From assembly GCF_005298075.1 (NCBI RefSeq), contig NZ_SZZH01000003.1:496001-560000 (forward strand): DNA of 64,000 nucleotides, read 5' to 3'. This stretch comes from Nakamurella flava (GTDB lineage: Bacteria; Actinomycetota; Actinomycetes; Mycobacteriales; Nakamurellaceae). The position numbers and the translations under genes are program-made. Shown here piece after piece: positions 1 to 9,616 of the stretch (within the stretch, counting starts at the first letter, position 1; each line of letters starts with the position of its first letter). A model generated the notes under the pieces. That model searched no databases. It saw nothing but the letters and a program-made list of their open reading frames with translations, and was not told where the DNA came from.

Positions 1-1304
1 TGCAGCCGGGCGCGACCCTGGTGACGCGGATGGACCCCACCGGTCGGCCCGAGCTCATCGAGGCCCTGCAGTCGCGCAAGGCGACCGCGTTCTGCCTCGA
101 GGCAATCCCGCGGATCTCCCGCGCCCAGTCGATGGACGTGCTGTCGACGATGTCGAACATCTCCGGGTACCGCGGCGTCATCGACGCCGCCGAGGCCTAC
201 GGCGGGATGTTCGGCGGTCAGGTGACCGCGGCCGGTAAGACCAAGCCGGCCACCGTGTTCGTCATCGGCGCCGGGGTCGCCGGCCTCGCCGCGATCGGCA
301 CGGCCGGCAGCCTGGGCGCCCAGGTGCGGGCGTTCGACGTCCGCCCTGAGGTGGCCGAGCAGATCCAGTCGATGGGCGCGACCTTCGTGACCAGCGAGGG
401 TGCCGACCAGCAGGTGTCCTCCGACGGCTACGCCAAGGCGCTGTCCGAGGATCAGGCGGCCCGGACCGCCCGCACCTATGCCGAGGAGTCGGCCAAGGCC
501 GACGTCGTCATCACCACCGCGTTGGTGCGGGGCAAGGCCGTCCGCACCATCACGGCCGAGATGGTGGCCGGGATGAGGCCGGGCAGCGTCATCGTCGACC
601 TGGCCGCGATCGGCGGCGGCAACTGCGAGCTGACCGTGCCGGGCAAGACGATCGTCACCGACAACGGCGTGACCATCGTCGGCGCGACCGACCAGCCGAG
701 CCGGATGCCTGCGCACACCTCCCAGCTGTACGGCACCAACATCGTCAACCTGCTCAAGCTGATGACCCCGGAGAAGAACGGCGTGCTCACGCTCGACTTC
801 GACGACGTCATCCAGCGGGCCGTCACCGTCACCCACGACGGGTCGGTGCTGTGGCCGCCGCCGCCCGTGCAGGTCTCGGCCGCCGCGCCGGCGCCGGCCG
901 TCCCGGAGAAGCCGGCTCCGCCGACCGCCGAGGAACTGGCCGCGACGGCCGCCCGCCAGCAACAGCGCCGGTTCGCGCTGTTCGGGCTGGCCGCGGTGGC
1001 CGTCTTCCTGGCGGTGACGTTCTCGCCGGCCAGCTTCCTGGGGCTGTTCACCGTTTTCGTACTGGCCGTGTTCGTCGGCTTCTACGTCATCACCAACGTC
1101 AGCGCGTCGCTGCACACCCCGCTGATGGCCCAGACCAACGCCATCTCGGGGATCATCCTGGTCGGCGCCCTGTTGCAGCTCGGCAGCACCAACATCGCGG
1201 TCGAGGTGCTCGCGTTCATCGCAGCGACCGTCGCGGCCATCAACATCTTCGGTGGCTTCGGCGTGGCCGGCCGCATGATCGCCATGTTCCGAAAGGACGG
1301 CTGA
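1..1304 (+). CDS. pntA: NAD(P) transhydrogenase subunit alpha, 5'-truncated by window edge
   Basis: Proton-translocating transhydrogenase alpha chain, which passes hydride from NADH to NADP+ at the membrane. The reading frame is open from base 3 ([11 protein letters not shown]...), so the true start lies before the window; the GTG at 21 is internal. Seen: the end of the NAD-binding dI domain with a Rossmann GAGVAGLAA motif, the conserved [10 protein letters not shown] segment, an Ala/Pro linker at about residues 285-320 of the visible part, then four hydrophobic helices and a basic C-terminus. The dI domain and its membrane part are fused in one chain, as in E. coli, rather than split into pntAA and pntAB. 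pntB follows after 1 nt. Confidence 0.95.
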   Translation, partial: QPGATLVTRMDPTGRPELIEALQSRKATAFCLEAIPRISRAQSMDVLSTMSNISGYRGVIDAAEAYGGMFGGQVTAAGKTKPATVFVIGAGVAGLAAIGTAGSLGAQVRAFDVRPEVAEQIQSMGATFVTSEGADQQVSSDGYAKALSEDQAARTARTYAEESAKADVVITTALVRGKAVRTITAEMVAGMRPGSVIVDLAAIGGGNCELTVPGKTIVTDNGVTIVGATDQPSRMPAHTSQLYGTNIVNLLKLMTPEKNGVLTLDFDDVIQRAVTVTHDGSVLWPPPPVQVSAAAPAPAVPEKPAPPTAEELAATAARQQQRRFALFGLAAVAVFLAVTFSPASFLGLFTVFVLAVFVGFYVITNVSASLHTPLMAQTNAISGIILVGALLQLGSTNIAVEVLAFIAATVAAINIFGGFGVAGRMIAMFRKDG

Positions 1305-1305
1305 C

Positions 1306-2733
1306 GTGAACCAGACCCTGTACTCAGCGGTGCAGGCCGCGTACCTGATCGCCGGGGTGCTGTTCGTCCTGTCGTTGGCCGGGCTGTCCCATCAGCGCAG
1401 CGCCAAGGCCGGCAACCTGGCCGGCAAGATCGGAATGGGCCTGGCTCTGCTGGCCACCATCGTGCTCTCGCTGCAGCTGTCCGAGCGCAACGCCGCGGTC
1501 ACCGCGGTGCTGATCCTGGCCGTGCTGCTCATCGGCGCCGTCATCGGCACCGCCTTGTCCCGGCGGGTCGAGATGACGCAGATGCCGGAGATGATCGCGA
1601 TCCTGCACAGCTTCGTCGGCCTGGCCGCCGTGCTGGTCGGGTTCAACTCCTACCTGACCGAGACCTCCGCGGACGCCGTGCATCTCATCGAGGTGTTCCT
1701 CGGGGTGTTCATCGGCGCGGTCACCTTCACCGGCTCGATCATCGCCTACCTGAAGCTGTCGGCGAAGATGAAGTCCGCCCCGCTGACCCTGCCGGCCCGC
1801 AACCTCATCAACCTCGCCATCGTGGTCGTCTGTCTGCTGCTGCTCGTCTGGTTCCTGGCCGCTCCCAGCCTGATCCCGCTGCTGTTGATGACCGTCCTCG
1901 CGCTGGCCCTGGGCCTGCACCTCATCGCCGCCATCGGCGGCGGCGACATGCCCGTTGTCGTGTCGATGCTCAACTCGTACTCGGGGTGGGCGGCCGCGGC
2001 GGCCGGGTTCATGCTCAGCAACAGCCTGCTCATCATCACCGGCGCCCTGGTCGGCTCGTCCGGCGCGATCCTGTCCTACATCATGTGCACCGCGATGAAC
2101 CGGTCGTTCATCGCGGTCATCCTGGGCGGGTTCGGGACAGAGGCCGCCTCCGGCGGCTCCAGCGACGCGGACCTGGGGGAATACCACGAGACGACGGCCG
2201 GCGCGTTGGCCGAGCTGCTCGAGGAGTCCAACGACATCGTCATCGCCCCCGGTTACGGCATGGCCGTGGCCAAGGCCCAGGGGCAGGTGGCCGAGCTGAC
2301 CGCCAAGCTGCGGGCGCACGGCAAGCAGGTCCGGTTCGCGGTGCACCCGGTGGCCGGTCGGTTGCCCGGGCACATGAACGTGCTGCTGGCCGAGGCCAAG
2401 GTGCCGTACGACATCGTGCTCGAGATGGACGAGATCCAGGACGAGCTGCCCGAGGCCGACGTCGTGCTCGTGATCGGGGCCAACGACACCGTCAACCCGG
2501 CCGCCGAGGAGGACCCGGGCTCGCCGATCGCCGGGATGCCCGTGCTGCAGGTGTGGAAGGCCAAGAACGTGGTGGTGTTCAAGCGGTCCATGGCCACCGG
2601 CTACGCCGGCGTCGCCAACCCGCTGTTCTACAAGCCCAACGCGGCCATGCTCTTCGGTGACGCGAAGGACCAGGTCGAGAAGGTCGCCGCCGCCGTCGGG
2701 GCGGCCAACGCGGACTTCGCCCACTCCCGCTGA
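1306..2733 (+). CDS. pntB: NAD(P) transhydrogenase subunit beta
   Basis: 475 aa, GTG start one base after the pntA stop, so the two are translationally coupled. Residues 1 to about 265 form eight or nine hydrophobic helices (dII membrane domain). Residues of about 290-475 are the NADP(H)-binding dIII domain, with [10 protein letters not shown], the [18 protein letters not shown] segment and [14 protein letters not shown], all typical of PntB. Length matches the family (about 460-480 aa). With PntA it forms the membrane enzyme that uses the proton gradient to make NADPH. The gene ends facing a minus-strand gene. Confidence 0.96.
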   Translation: MNQTLYSAVQAAYLIAGVLFVLSLAGLSHQRSAKAGNLAGKIGMGLALLATIVLSLQLSERNAAVTAVLILAVLLIGAVIGTALSRRVEMTQMPEMIAILHSFVGLAAVLVGFNSYLTETSADAVHLIEVFLGVFIGAVTFTGSIIAYLKLSAKMKSAPLTLPARNLINLAIVVVCLLLLVWFLAAPSLIPLLLMTVLALALGLHLIAAIGGGDMPVVVSMLNSYSGWAAAAAGFMLSNSLLIITGALVGSSGAILSYIMCTAMNRSFIAVILGGFGTEAASGGSSDADLGEYHETTAGALAELLEESNDIVIAPGYGMAVAKAQGQVAELTAKLRAHGKQVRFAVHPVAGRLPGHMNVLLAEAKVPYDIVLEMDEIQDELPEADVVLVIGANDTVNPAAEEDPGSPIAGMPVLQVWKAKNVVVFKRSMATGYAGVANPLFYKPNAAMLFGDAKDQVEKVAAAVGAANADFAHSR

Positions 2734-2811
2734 TCCGGCGGGGGCCTGTTGCGACCGGCCCGGACGTCAGCCACGGATGGGGCCGACGCCCGGGCCGCGA
2801 CGCGTGGCGGG

Positions 2812-5013
2812 TCAGCCGCGGGTGCCCAGGATCTGTCGTGCGTCGTCCTGCAGGGCCACACACAGCCCGGCGTTCGGGCACGACACCAGCACCGGTTCGC
2901 CGGGCACGGTGATCGGCGGACCGAACGGATCGGTCCAGGTCGCGCCGTCCCACACCGTGATCGCATCGCTGCGACCCGTCTGCTGACTGAACACCCCGAC
3001 CGCGACGCAGAACGTCGCGTCGGTGCACGCGACCGAGGTCGGTGACTGGGGCTGCTCGAACTGGGTGCGGGCGCCCTGCCGATAGACGGCCAGCCCGGAA
3101 CCGCCGCTGCCGACCACCGCGCAGAACCCGTCCACCGGGCAGGACACCGCGGTCGTGTCCGAGTTCGGCAGCACGTCCGGACCGCCCCAGCCCGACCCGG
3201 TCCAGAACCACGACCGGGTCCCCACCGCCCCGCAGAACAGATCCGACGCGCAGGACACCTCGGTCACTTCGGGCTGCTCGTCGCCGTCCCCGGTGAAGAC
3301 AGGCGACCGCGCCGTCCACGAGGCCCCGGTCCACACCCAGTCCCGGCCGTCGGCGGCGACGAGGACGCAGGTCGACGCGCCGTGGCAGCTGACGTCGGTC
3401 AGGAAGTCGGCCGTGGGTGGGGTGACCGCGCGCCACGCCGACCCGTCGAACACCGACACGGCGGTGCCGCCGACAGCCATGCAGAACGTGGGCGATGTGC
3501 AGGAGAGCCCGTCCCGACCGGTCGGCGGCGGGGATCCTGCACCGGCCGTCCAGGTGGCGCCGGTCCGAACCGCCCACCCGGTGGTCCCGACGGCCAGGCA
3601 GAAGGACCCGGCCCCCGGGGTGCTCGGCGGACAGGACAGGGCGACGGCCTGGCCGAGGCCGCCGACGGTGTCAGTGGGTCCGGTCCATCGCAGATCGGTG
3701 GACTCGGCGGGACGGGTGACGTAGCCGAGCACGTCGACGACGACGTGCTGCACGCTGCTCGTCGGGTTCTCGAGTCGCGCCTGGCCGTTGCCGTCGAGGG
3801 CGACGAGCGCGGTACCGGTCCGGCTGCCGCGGGCCGGGAAGTTCACCGCCACCCCGGCCGGCGCCGGAACGGTCGACGGGGCCAGCCGCAGATATCCGTC
3901 GCGGGTCGGGTCGACCGCGGTGACCTGCACGACCACCGCGGCCACATCCTGAACCGGCACCCCGCCACGGCCGGTGAGGGTCAGATCGAGGCCGCCGGGG
4001 CCGAGCGGGCCGGAGCGTCCGGCCAGGCCCAGGCCCGACCGGGTGTCGATGATGCGAGTGGCCGGCAGGACTGCGAGGCCGCCTGCGACCGCCGCCCCCG
4101 AGGGCAGCCAGCCGACCACGTCGACCCGGAGACCGATCCGACCGCTCGACCGGTTGTCCAGTACGACCGAACCGTCGGCGGCCAGCGGGACGAGAGCCGG
4201 ACCGGTGATGTCCACGCCGGCCGAGAAGTTGAGCGCTGCCGGTGGCGAGGCTCCGGCGGCCCGGTCGGTCGGGCGGGCGGTCAGCCAGCCTGCGACCCTG
4301 CTGTCGGTGACACTCACCGACAGCAGGGCAGCTCGGGCGCCGGCCGGGACGCCGCCGCGTCCGGCGACGGGGACGACGAGGGAGGCGCCGGCGGCGACCG
4401 GTGTCGCCGTCAGCTCGCTCGGGGAAACCGGGACGTAGCCGCCGGCTTCGGGCGACGTCGCCGAGGACGTCCAGCCGGTGACGTCGACGACCAGCGGAAC
4501 GGCCACCGCGGCGTCGTTCCGCACTGTGACCGAACCGGCCTGCGGGCCGGTACGGGCCACGGGCACCCACACCTGCGTGCTGACGGTACGGCCGGCGGTG
4601 AAGTGGACGAGGGGCGTGGTGGCCTGCTGATCGGCGGCGAAGACGTGGAGCGCGCCGGCGGCCGACGGGGTCGGGACGGTGACCGTCAGGATGACCACCC
4701 CGGCACCTTCGGCGGGCACGTCGGCCCGGCCGGCGATCGGCAGGACGAGGGACGCGCCCGCCGGAAGCGGGCCGCGGCGGCCGAGCCCGGCGCGGGTGTC
4801 GACCACCCGCGTCGGCCCGACGGCCGCCACCAGGGGAGTCGGATCGGACTGTGCGGCACTCGAGACGACCGGAGCGGGCTCGGTGGCGCCGGCCGAGGGG
4901 GCGCTGGTCATCGCCAGGCCGATGACCAGCGCCAGCATCCCGGCGATCGCGGGGCGCGCACACACGCATCTCCTCCTGCGTGGCCGCCGGTGCGATTCAG
5001 CCTTTTCGTCCAT
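2812..5013 (-). CDS. Large secreted beta-repeat protein (three N-terminal modules plus seven Cys-pair repeats)
   Basis: 733 aa. An ATG follows a GGGGGG ribosome binding site. An Arg-rich n-region and a hydrophobic stretch ending in an Ala-rich site (about residue 44) form a signal peptide. Three modules of about 125 residues follow; modules 1 and 3 begin with the motif T-R-[VI]-[VI]-D-T-R-x-G-L-G and each ends near VDV-x-G-[WY]. Module 2 has lost the DTR-GLG motif. The last 280 residues carry seven repeats with a C-x(5-10)-C pair (such as SCTSPTFC and SCASDLFC), each followed by a Trp-rich strand such as W-x-G-x-x-W. I infer a seven-bladed propeller with one disulfide per blade. The function is not recognised; the protein is probably surface-exposed or secreted. 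It is a paralogue of the next upstream gene. Confidence 0.85.
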   Translation of the reverse strand: MDEKAESHRRPRRRRCVCARPAIAGMLALVIGLAMTSAPSAGATEPAPVVSSAAQSDPTPLVAAVGPTRVVDTRAGLGRRGPLPAGASLVLPIAGRADVPAEGAGVVILTVTVPTPSAAGALHVFAADQQATTPLVHFTAGRTVSTQVWVPVARTGPQAGSVTVRNDAAVAVPLVVDVTGWTSSATSPEAGGYVPVSPSELTATPVAAGASLVVPVAGRGGVPAGARAALLSVSVTDSRVAGWLTARPTDRAAGASPPAALNFSAGVDITGPALVPLAADGSVVLDNRSSGRIGLRVDVVGWLPSGAAVAGGLAVLPATRIIDTRSGLGLAGRSGPLGPGGLDLTLTGRGGVPVQDVAAVVVQVTAVDPTRDGYLRLAPSTVPAPAGVAVNFPARGSRTGTALVALDGNGQARLENPTSSVQHVVVDVLGYVTRPAESTDLRWTGPTDTVGGLGQAVALSCPPSTPGAGSFCLAVGTTGWAVRTGATWTAGAGSPPPTGRDGLSCTSPTFCMAVGGTAVSVFDGSAWRAVTPPTADFLTDVSCHGASTCVLVAADGRDWVWTGASWTARSPVFTGDGDEQPEVTEVSCASDLFCGAVGTRSWFWTGSGWGGPDVLPNSDTTAVSCPVDGFCAVVGSGGSGLAVYRQGARTQFEQPQSPTSVACTDATFCVAVGVFSQQTGRSDAITVWDGATWTDPFGPPITVPGEPVLVSCPNAGLCVALQDDARQILGTRG

Positions 5014-5119
5014 GACGCGCCCCCCGTGTCGCCGTGCCGGAATTCAATCAGCGAACTCGGACTCTGTAGATCCCGCCAGATGGGTGAGTTCGTCGGTCGA
5101 CCGGGCTGAAACGGCCGAC

Positions 5120-5145
5120 GCCCCGACGAGAGAACTCGTCGGGGC
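5120..5145 (-). terminator. Rho-independent-like hairpin after the 779-aa secreted protein
   Basis: GCCCCGACGAG, loop AGAA, CTCGTCGGGGC: a perfect 11-bp stem lying 28 nt past the stop of the minus-strand gene at 5173-7512. No U-tract is seen on either side, which is common in high-GC actinobacteria. Confidence 0.7.
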
Positions 5146-5172
5146 GCGGGTACGGGACAGGTCGGGCGTGGA

Positions 5173-7512
5173 CTACCGCCGGCCGATGACCTGCTGGCCA
5201 TCACGCTGCAGGGCCACACACAGCTGCCGGGTGGGGCACGAGACGACCGCCGGCGACCCGGTCACCGTGGGCGGGAACGCCGGGTTGGTCCACGTGCTGC
5301 CGTCCCACATCGCGAGTTCGCTCCCGTCGGCCACGCCGACGCAGAAGGTGGCGTCCGGGCAGGACACCGACTGCACCGGAGAGGACCACAGCACGTCGTC
5401 CTGCTGGTAGGCGCCCCCGCGGTACGTGACCATCGCGCCGATGTCGGCGGACGCCGCCGCACAGAAGGTGGTGGTCGCGCAGTCGACGGAGGTCGCGTTG
5501 CCGTAGGGCACCAGAGGCGCCTCGGACCAGGCATTGCCGTTCCACAGCCAGCCAGCGGGGGAGCCGCTGCCGACGGCCGCGCAGAACGACGGGCCGGTGC
5601 AGGACAGCGACCGGGCGTACGGCGCGGTCGGGTCGTCCGTGCCGACGGCGGTGAAGACGGTGGGCAGGGCGGTGAACGCCGTGCCGTTCCAGCTCCAGGC
5701 CCGGCCGGTCACCCCGGCGACGACCACACAGGCGTCGGCTGCCCAGCAGCTCACGTCGCTGAGGAAGTCCGGGGTGGGTGCGGTGAGGGCCGTCCAGCCG
5801 CTTCCGGTGAACTGCCGGATCCCGTTGGTGCCGAAGGTCGCCAGGCAGGAGGTGGCCGATCCGCAGCTGACTCCCGTGCTGAAGGTCGGCTGCGCCGCCC
5901 CGGTGACGGCGGACCAGGTGCTGCCGGAGAACGTGGCCGACCGGCCCTGGGTGTCCAGGGCGAGACACGACGTGGCCGACGCGCAGTCCAAGGCAACGAC
6001 CCCGCTCAGCCCCGAACTGGTGGCCGTCGCCGCGGACCACTTCATGGCCGGTTCGGTGGTGGCTGCGGCGACGTAGCCGAGTGCGTCCACGGCCACGTCC
6101 ACGGCCGCCGAGCCTCCGGGGTTGGCGATGACCACGGTGCCGTTGCTGTTCACCGGCACCAGGACCGAGGCGCTGCGGGTCTGGTTCGCCCCGAACTTGA
6201 CCGCGATGCCGGCCGGTCCGGCGCTGAAGTCCTGGGTGGCCAGCAGGTTCCCGGCGCCCCGCGGGTTGATGGCGACGACCTGCAGCAGGACGGCACTCAC
6301 CCCGGTGGCGGGGATGCCACCCACCCCGGCCACCTTGAGGGTGATGCCGTTGGACGGAGCCAGGGGGCCACGCGGGACGGGCCAGCGCAGGCCGTTGCGG
6401 GAATCGACGATGCGCGTCGCGGGGACGGCGACGAGGCTGCCGGCCGTGGCCGAGCCGCTGCGGACGTAGCCGAGAACGTCGACCTGCAGCGTGATGCCGG
6501 CTCCGCCCCGGTTGTAGACGGTCAGCGCCCCGGCGGCGGACAGCGGCACCAGCAGTTGGCCGCTGCTGGAAGCGCCGGTCGACCAGTTCAGCTGCGAACT
6601 CGGGGAGACGACGGGCGGGGACCCGGCCGGGCGTGCGGTGAGCCAGCCGCCGGCGCTCGGGTCGATCACGGTGACCTGCACCAACGCGGCGGCGGCGCCG
6701 GAGGGGACACCGGCCTTCCCGGTCACCGGCACGTCGACCGACGCGCCGGGGGCCACCGGGCCGCGGGTGCCGAGACCGAGCTTGGAGTCCAGGAGACGGG
6801 CCGGCGCGACCGGCACGAAGCTGCCCGGACCGTCCCCCGTGCCGGCGTACCCGACGGAATCGGCCAGCAGGGCGATGGGCGCGGTGGAGTCGTTCCGGAG
6901 TGTGATCGAGCCGTCGGCGCCGACCGGGACCCAGATCTGGGTCGTGACGCCGGTGCCGGCGGTGAACCGCAGCGACGGAATCGTGGCGGCCGTGGCGCCG
7001 GACGCGGAGGCGGTGACGGTGCCCGAGGTCGAGGGCCCGGGCACCGTGACGGTCAGGACGACGCTGGTGACGCCGGAGGCCGGGATTCCCCCCAGTCCGA
7101 CCACCTTGACGGTCACGGAGCGGCCGGCGCCGACCGGCCCCCGGGCGCCGAGACCGGTCCGGGTGTCGAGGATCCGCGCGGCGGCGACGGCGGTCATCGC
7201 GTCGGTCGGGGCAGCGGCGACCGTCGCCTCGGGTGTCTGGCTGGTCAACGCGTCGCCCGAAAGGGCGTCGTCGCTCCGCAGCGCCGACCGGTTCTGCTGC
7301 TCGGGTGCGGTCGACGGTGCCGAGCTCGGCGGCTCGGCGGGAGTGGTCACCGACTGGCTGGGAGCCGCCGTGGTGGCCCCGGCCGGCGTCGCACCGAGCA
7401 GACCGACGACGAGCAGGGCGACGGCCGTCAGGCCGGTGGACCGGACGAGTGACCGTCGTCGGGGTGACCCTGAACGGGTGACCGGTGAAGCGTGCGATTG
7501 CCCAGTGAACAT
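5173..7512 (-). CDS. Large secreted beta-repeat protein, paralogue of 2812-5013
   Basis: 779 aa from the ATG at 7512, chosen because GGGGGGAAA lies just upstream and the same kind of site precedes the paralogue. The open frame extends 30 codons further, to 7602, without a ribosome binding site. Signal peptide: a basic stretch, then LTAVALLVVGLLG and an A-x-A site. A Ser/Thr/Pro-rich linker leads to three modules with the D-[TS]-[RK]-x-G-L motif, each closing in a V-x-x-[LV]-GY strand. Seven Cys-pair repeats end the protein (DCASATSC, SCGSATSC, SCWAADAC, SCTGPSFC, DCATTTFC, SCPDATFC, SCPTRQLC). The fold suggested is three beta-sandwich modules and a seven-bladed propeller. Substrate or partner is unknown. 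A perfect palindrome sits 26 nt upstream of the start. Confidence 0.85.
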   Translation of the reverse strand: MFTGQSHASPVTRSGSPRRRSLVRSTGLTAVALLVVGLLGATPAGATTAAPSQSVTTPAEPPSSAPSTAPEQQNRSALRSDDALSGDALTSQTPEATVAAAPTDAMTAVAAARILDTRTGLGARGPVGAGRSVTVKVVGLGGIPASGVTSVVLTVTVPGPSTSGTVTASASGATAATIPSLRFTAGTGVTTQIWVPVGADGSITLRNDSTAPIALLADSVGYAGTGDGPGSFVPVAPARLLDSKLGLGTRGPVAPGASVDVPVTGKAGVPSGAAAALVQVTVIDPSAGGWLTARPAGSPPVVSPSSQLNWSTGASSSGQLLVPLSAAGALTVYNRGGAGITLQVDVLGYVRSGSATAGSLVAVPATRIVDSRNGLRWPVPRGPLAPSNGITLKVAGVGGIPATGVSAVLLQVVAINPRGAGNLLATQDFSAGPAGIAVKFGANQTRSASVLVPVNSNGTVVIANPGGSAAVDVAVDALGYVAAATTEPAMKWSAATATSSGLSGVVALDCASATSCLALDTQGRSATFSGSTWSAVTGAAQPTFSTGVSCGSATSCLATFGTNGIRQFTGSGWTALTAPTPDFLSDVSCWAADACVVVAGVTGRAWSWNGTAFTALPTVFTAVGTDDPTAPYARSLSCTGPSFCAAVGSGSPAGWLWNGNAWSEAPLVPYGNATSVDCATTTFCAAASADIGAMVTYRGGAYQQDDVLWSSPVQSVSCPDATFCVGVADGSELAMWDGSTWTNPAFPPTVTGSPAVVSCPTRQLCVALQRDGQQVIGRR

Positions 7513-7537
7513 GACAGATTTCCCCCCAGAACGACTA

Positions 7538-7551
7538 GATGCAATTGCATC
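7538..7551. promoter_or_regulatory. Perfect 14-bp palindrome upstream of the secreted repeat protein
   Basis: GATGCAATTGCATC reads the same on both strands. It ends 26 nt before the ATG at 7512, in the place expected for the core promoter or leader of that minus-strand gene. It may be a repressor site; no regulator gene is adjacent. Confidence 0.4.
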
Positions 7552-7751
7552 ACTGCTCTGAGTAACGACGCACCAGAGCGGCTGCCGTGTCGACAGGCGC
7601 ACCCGGTTGGGTCAGGGTTCCGCCCTTCGCGGTCCGACCGCATCGGAGAGAGAGCGACCGCGCCCACGGAGGAGTGGCGCAGCACCTGGACGCCCTAGCG
7701 TTCACCAGCCACCGGAATGGACCATTCGGGTGAGAACGACGGTTCCTCCGT

Positions 7752-8804
7752 TCAGGCGGCCCGCCACAGCGACAGCGAGAACCAGTCCCGGCTGTCGGTC
7801 CACCACCCGGCGTCGACGAAACCGGCCGACCGGAGTTCCGCGCGCAGGGTGTCGCGATCGAACTTGGCCGAGATCTCGGTGCGGATGTCCTCGCCCCGGC
7901 GCAGTGCGACGGTCAGGTCGAGATCGCGGAAGTGGAGTCGGAGGTCGCGTCGGGCCCGCAGACGCATCTCGATCCATCGTCGGTGCGGATCCCACCGGGC
8001 CAGATGGTCGAAGTCGTCCGGGTCCGCGTCGGCGTCGAGGGCCTCGTCCAGGACGCGGAGCACGTTCTTGTTGAAGGCGGCCGTCACGCCGGTCGCGTCG
8101 TCGTAGGCCGCCACCAGGATGTCCGGGGCCTTGACGAGGTCCGCTCCCAGCAGCAGGTGTTCACCCGGCCGCAGGACTGCGCGCAGGGCGGTGAGGAAGC
8201 TGCCGCGCTCGGTGGGGTCCAGGTTGCCGATGGTGCTGCCGAGGAAGGCGACCACCCGAGGTCCGTCGGCCGGGAGGGCATCGAGCTGACTGGTGAAGTC
8301 CGCGCGGACGGCCGTGATGTCGAGATCGGGGTACTCGCTGCTCAAGCCGATGGCGGCGTCCCGCAGGGCGCTCTCGCTGACGTCCACCGAGACGTATCCG
8401 GGCCCATCGGCCAGCCCCTCGCCCGACCCCGCCCCGCGCTGGGTCAACCGGTCGAGCAGCAGCCGGGTCTTGGACGAGGAACCGGATCCCAGCTCCAGCA
8501 GCACCCGACCGTTCGCCCGGGCCATGATCTCGGCGGCGTGCGCGGACAGGATCTCGGCCTCGCACCGGGTGGGGTAGTACTCCGGGAGGCGGGTGATGTC
8601 CTCGAACAGTTCGCTGCCGGTCCGGTCGTAGAACCACCGCGGCGGCAGCCACTTGTCGGCCGCCGTCAGCCCCGACTCGACGTCGCGGCGGAGCAGGTCG
8701 TCGCTGAAGTCGGCGGGCAGGTGGTCGACGTAGCGCCAGCCCTGCGTCGGGGCGGTGGTACCGGGTGACGCGGTCCTCGTCGACCGGTCGGCCTGTGTCG
8801 TCAT
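7752..8804 (-). CDS. egtD: L-histidine N-alpha-methyltransferase (ergothioneine biosynthesis)
   Basis: 350 aa, ATG preceded by GAGGAG. Uses three S-adenosylmethionine to turn histidine into hercynine, the first step of ergothioneine synthesis. Seen: the EgtD N-terminus with WLPPRWFYDRTGSELFEDIT and PEYYPTRCE, the SAM-binding LLELGSGSSSKTRLLLD, and FLGSTIGNLDP; length fits the family (about 320-350). It is the last gene of the minus-strand egtA-B-C-D cluster, 72 nt after egtC. No egtE follows; the next gene encodes an unrelated secreted protein. Confidence 0.96.
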   Translation of the reverse strand: MTTQADRSTRTASPGTTAPTQGWRYVDHLPADFSDDLLRRDVESGLTAADKWLPPRWFYDRTGSELFEDITRLPEYYPTRCEAEILSAHAAEIMARANGRVLLELGSGSSSKTRLLLDRLTQRGAGSGEGLADGPGYVSVDVSESALRDAAIGLSSEYPDLDITAVRADFTSQLDALPADGPRVVAFLGSTIGNLDPTERGSFLTALRAVLRPGEHLLLGADLVKAPDILVAAYDDATGVTAAFNKNVLRVLDEALDADADPDDFDHLARWDPHRRWIEMRLRARRDLRLHFRDLDLTVALRRGEDIRTEISAKFDRDTLRAELRSAGFVDAGWWTDSRDWFSLSLWRAA

Positions 8805-8876
8805 GACTCTCCTCGGTGAGTGTGCCGGCGACGTGCGGAAGGGAACGCCGGTGCGGACGGGGGGCCCGGTTCGGCG

Positions 8877-9614
8877 TTACGCCAGTGCCCGCACGTCGAC
8901 GCCGTCGACGGTGGCCGTCAGCAGGCTCCCGTCGGGGACGTCGGACCAGCCGGGCCCGTCGTCGAAGGGTTCGGAGGCGACGACGACACCGTGGTCGTCA
9001 GCGCGCCAGCTCAGGCTGGCACCGACGGCGGACGCGACGATGCGGTGCCCGTCGGTGAGCAGCAGGTTGACCGTCCCGCCCCCGGCCTCGGCCACCACCC
9101 CGACGATCTCCTGCACCGCCGCGTCCGGGGCTTTGCCCGAGCGCAACAGCTCCCGCAGCCGCACCCACAGCAGGGCAGAGTCGGTCGCGGCGTCCGCGGT
9201 GGCCACCGACCCGGGATCGAGGCCCCAGGCCAGTCGGGACGCGACCTGCGGCCAGCCGGAGACGGCGCCGTTGTGGCTGAACAACCAGGTGCCGTCGCGG
9301 AAGGGGGCGGCGGCGCCGATGCCCGGCGCCATGCCCGGAGTGGCCGAGCGGACCGCGGCGAGGACCGCACTGGTCCGGACCACCCGGGCCAGATCGACGA
9401 AGGTCTCGTCCGCCCAGATGGGACCGGCCGCCCGGTGCCGGGCCGGGACGGGGTCGCCTTCCACGTACCACCCGACCCCGAAGCCGTCGGCGTTCACCAC
9501 CCCACTGGTCTGCCGGCGGGGCGCCCAGGACTGCCGGTACAACGAGTGCGGTGGCCCGACCAGCAGGTCGGCCAGGCCGATGGGGGCGCCGAGGTAGGCC
9601 AGGTGGCGGCACAC
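8877..9614 (-). CDS. egtC: Gamma-glutamyl-hercynylcysteine sulfoxide hydrolase (class II amidotransferase fold)
   Basis: 245 aa from the GTG at 9614, two bases after the egtB stop. This start places Cys directly after the initiator (CRHLAYLG), as required of an Ntn-hydrolase whose N-terminal Cys is the nucleophile; longer open frame upstream overlaps egtB and is not used. It removes the glutamyl group from the EgtB product. Seen motifs: DGFGVGWY, the R-SATPG stretch and the W-FSHNGAVSGW region typical of the glutamine amidotransferase fold. Confidence 0.94.
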   Translation of the reverse strand: MCRHLAYLGAPIGLADLLVGPPHSLYRQSWAPRRQTSGVVNADGFGVGWYVEGDPVPARHRAAGPIWADETFVDLARVVRTSAVLAAVRSATPGMAPGIGAAAPFRDGTWLFSHNGAVSGWPQVASRLAWGLDPGSVATADAATDSALLWVRLRELLRSGKAPDAAVQEIVGVVAEAGGGTVNLLLTDGHRIVASAVGASLSWRADDHGVVVASEPFDDGPGWSDVPDGSLLTATVDGVDVRALA

Positions 9615-9616
9615 GG

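Noticed and set aside
1324-2724. 466-codon open frame antisense to pntB
   Set aside because: Gln/His/Asp/Gly-rich composition is the shadow of a high-GC gene read in another frame; pntB is unambiguous.
3382-5109. 575-codon plus-strand frame across the first secreted protein
   Set aside because: Low-complexity Arg/Gly/Asp composition, no ribosome binding site, and the minus-strand frame has clear repeats and a signal peptide.
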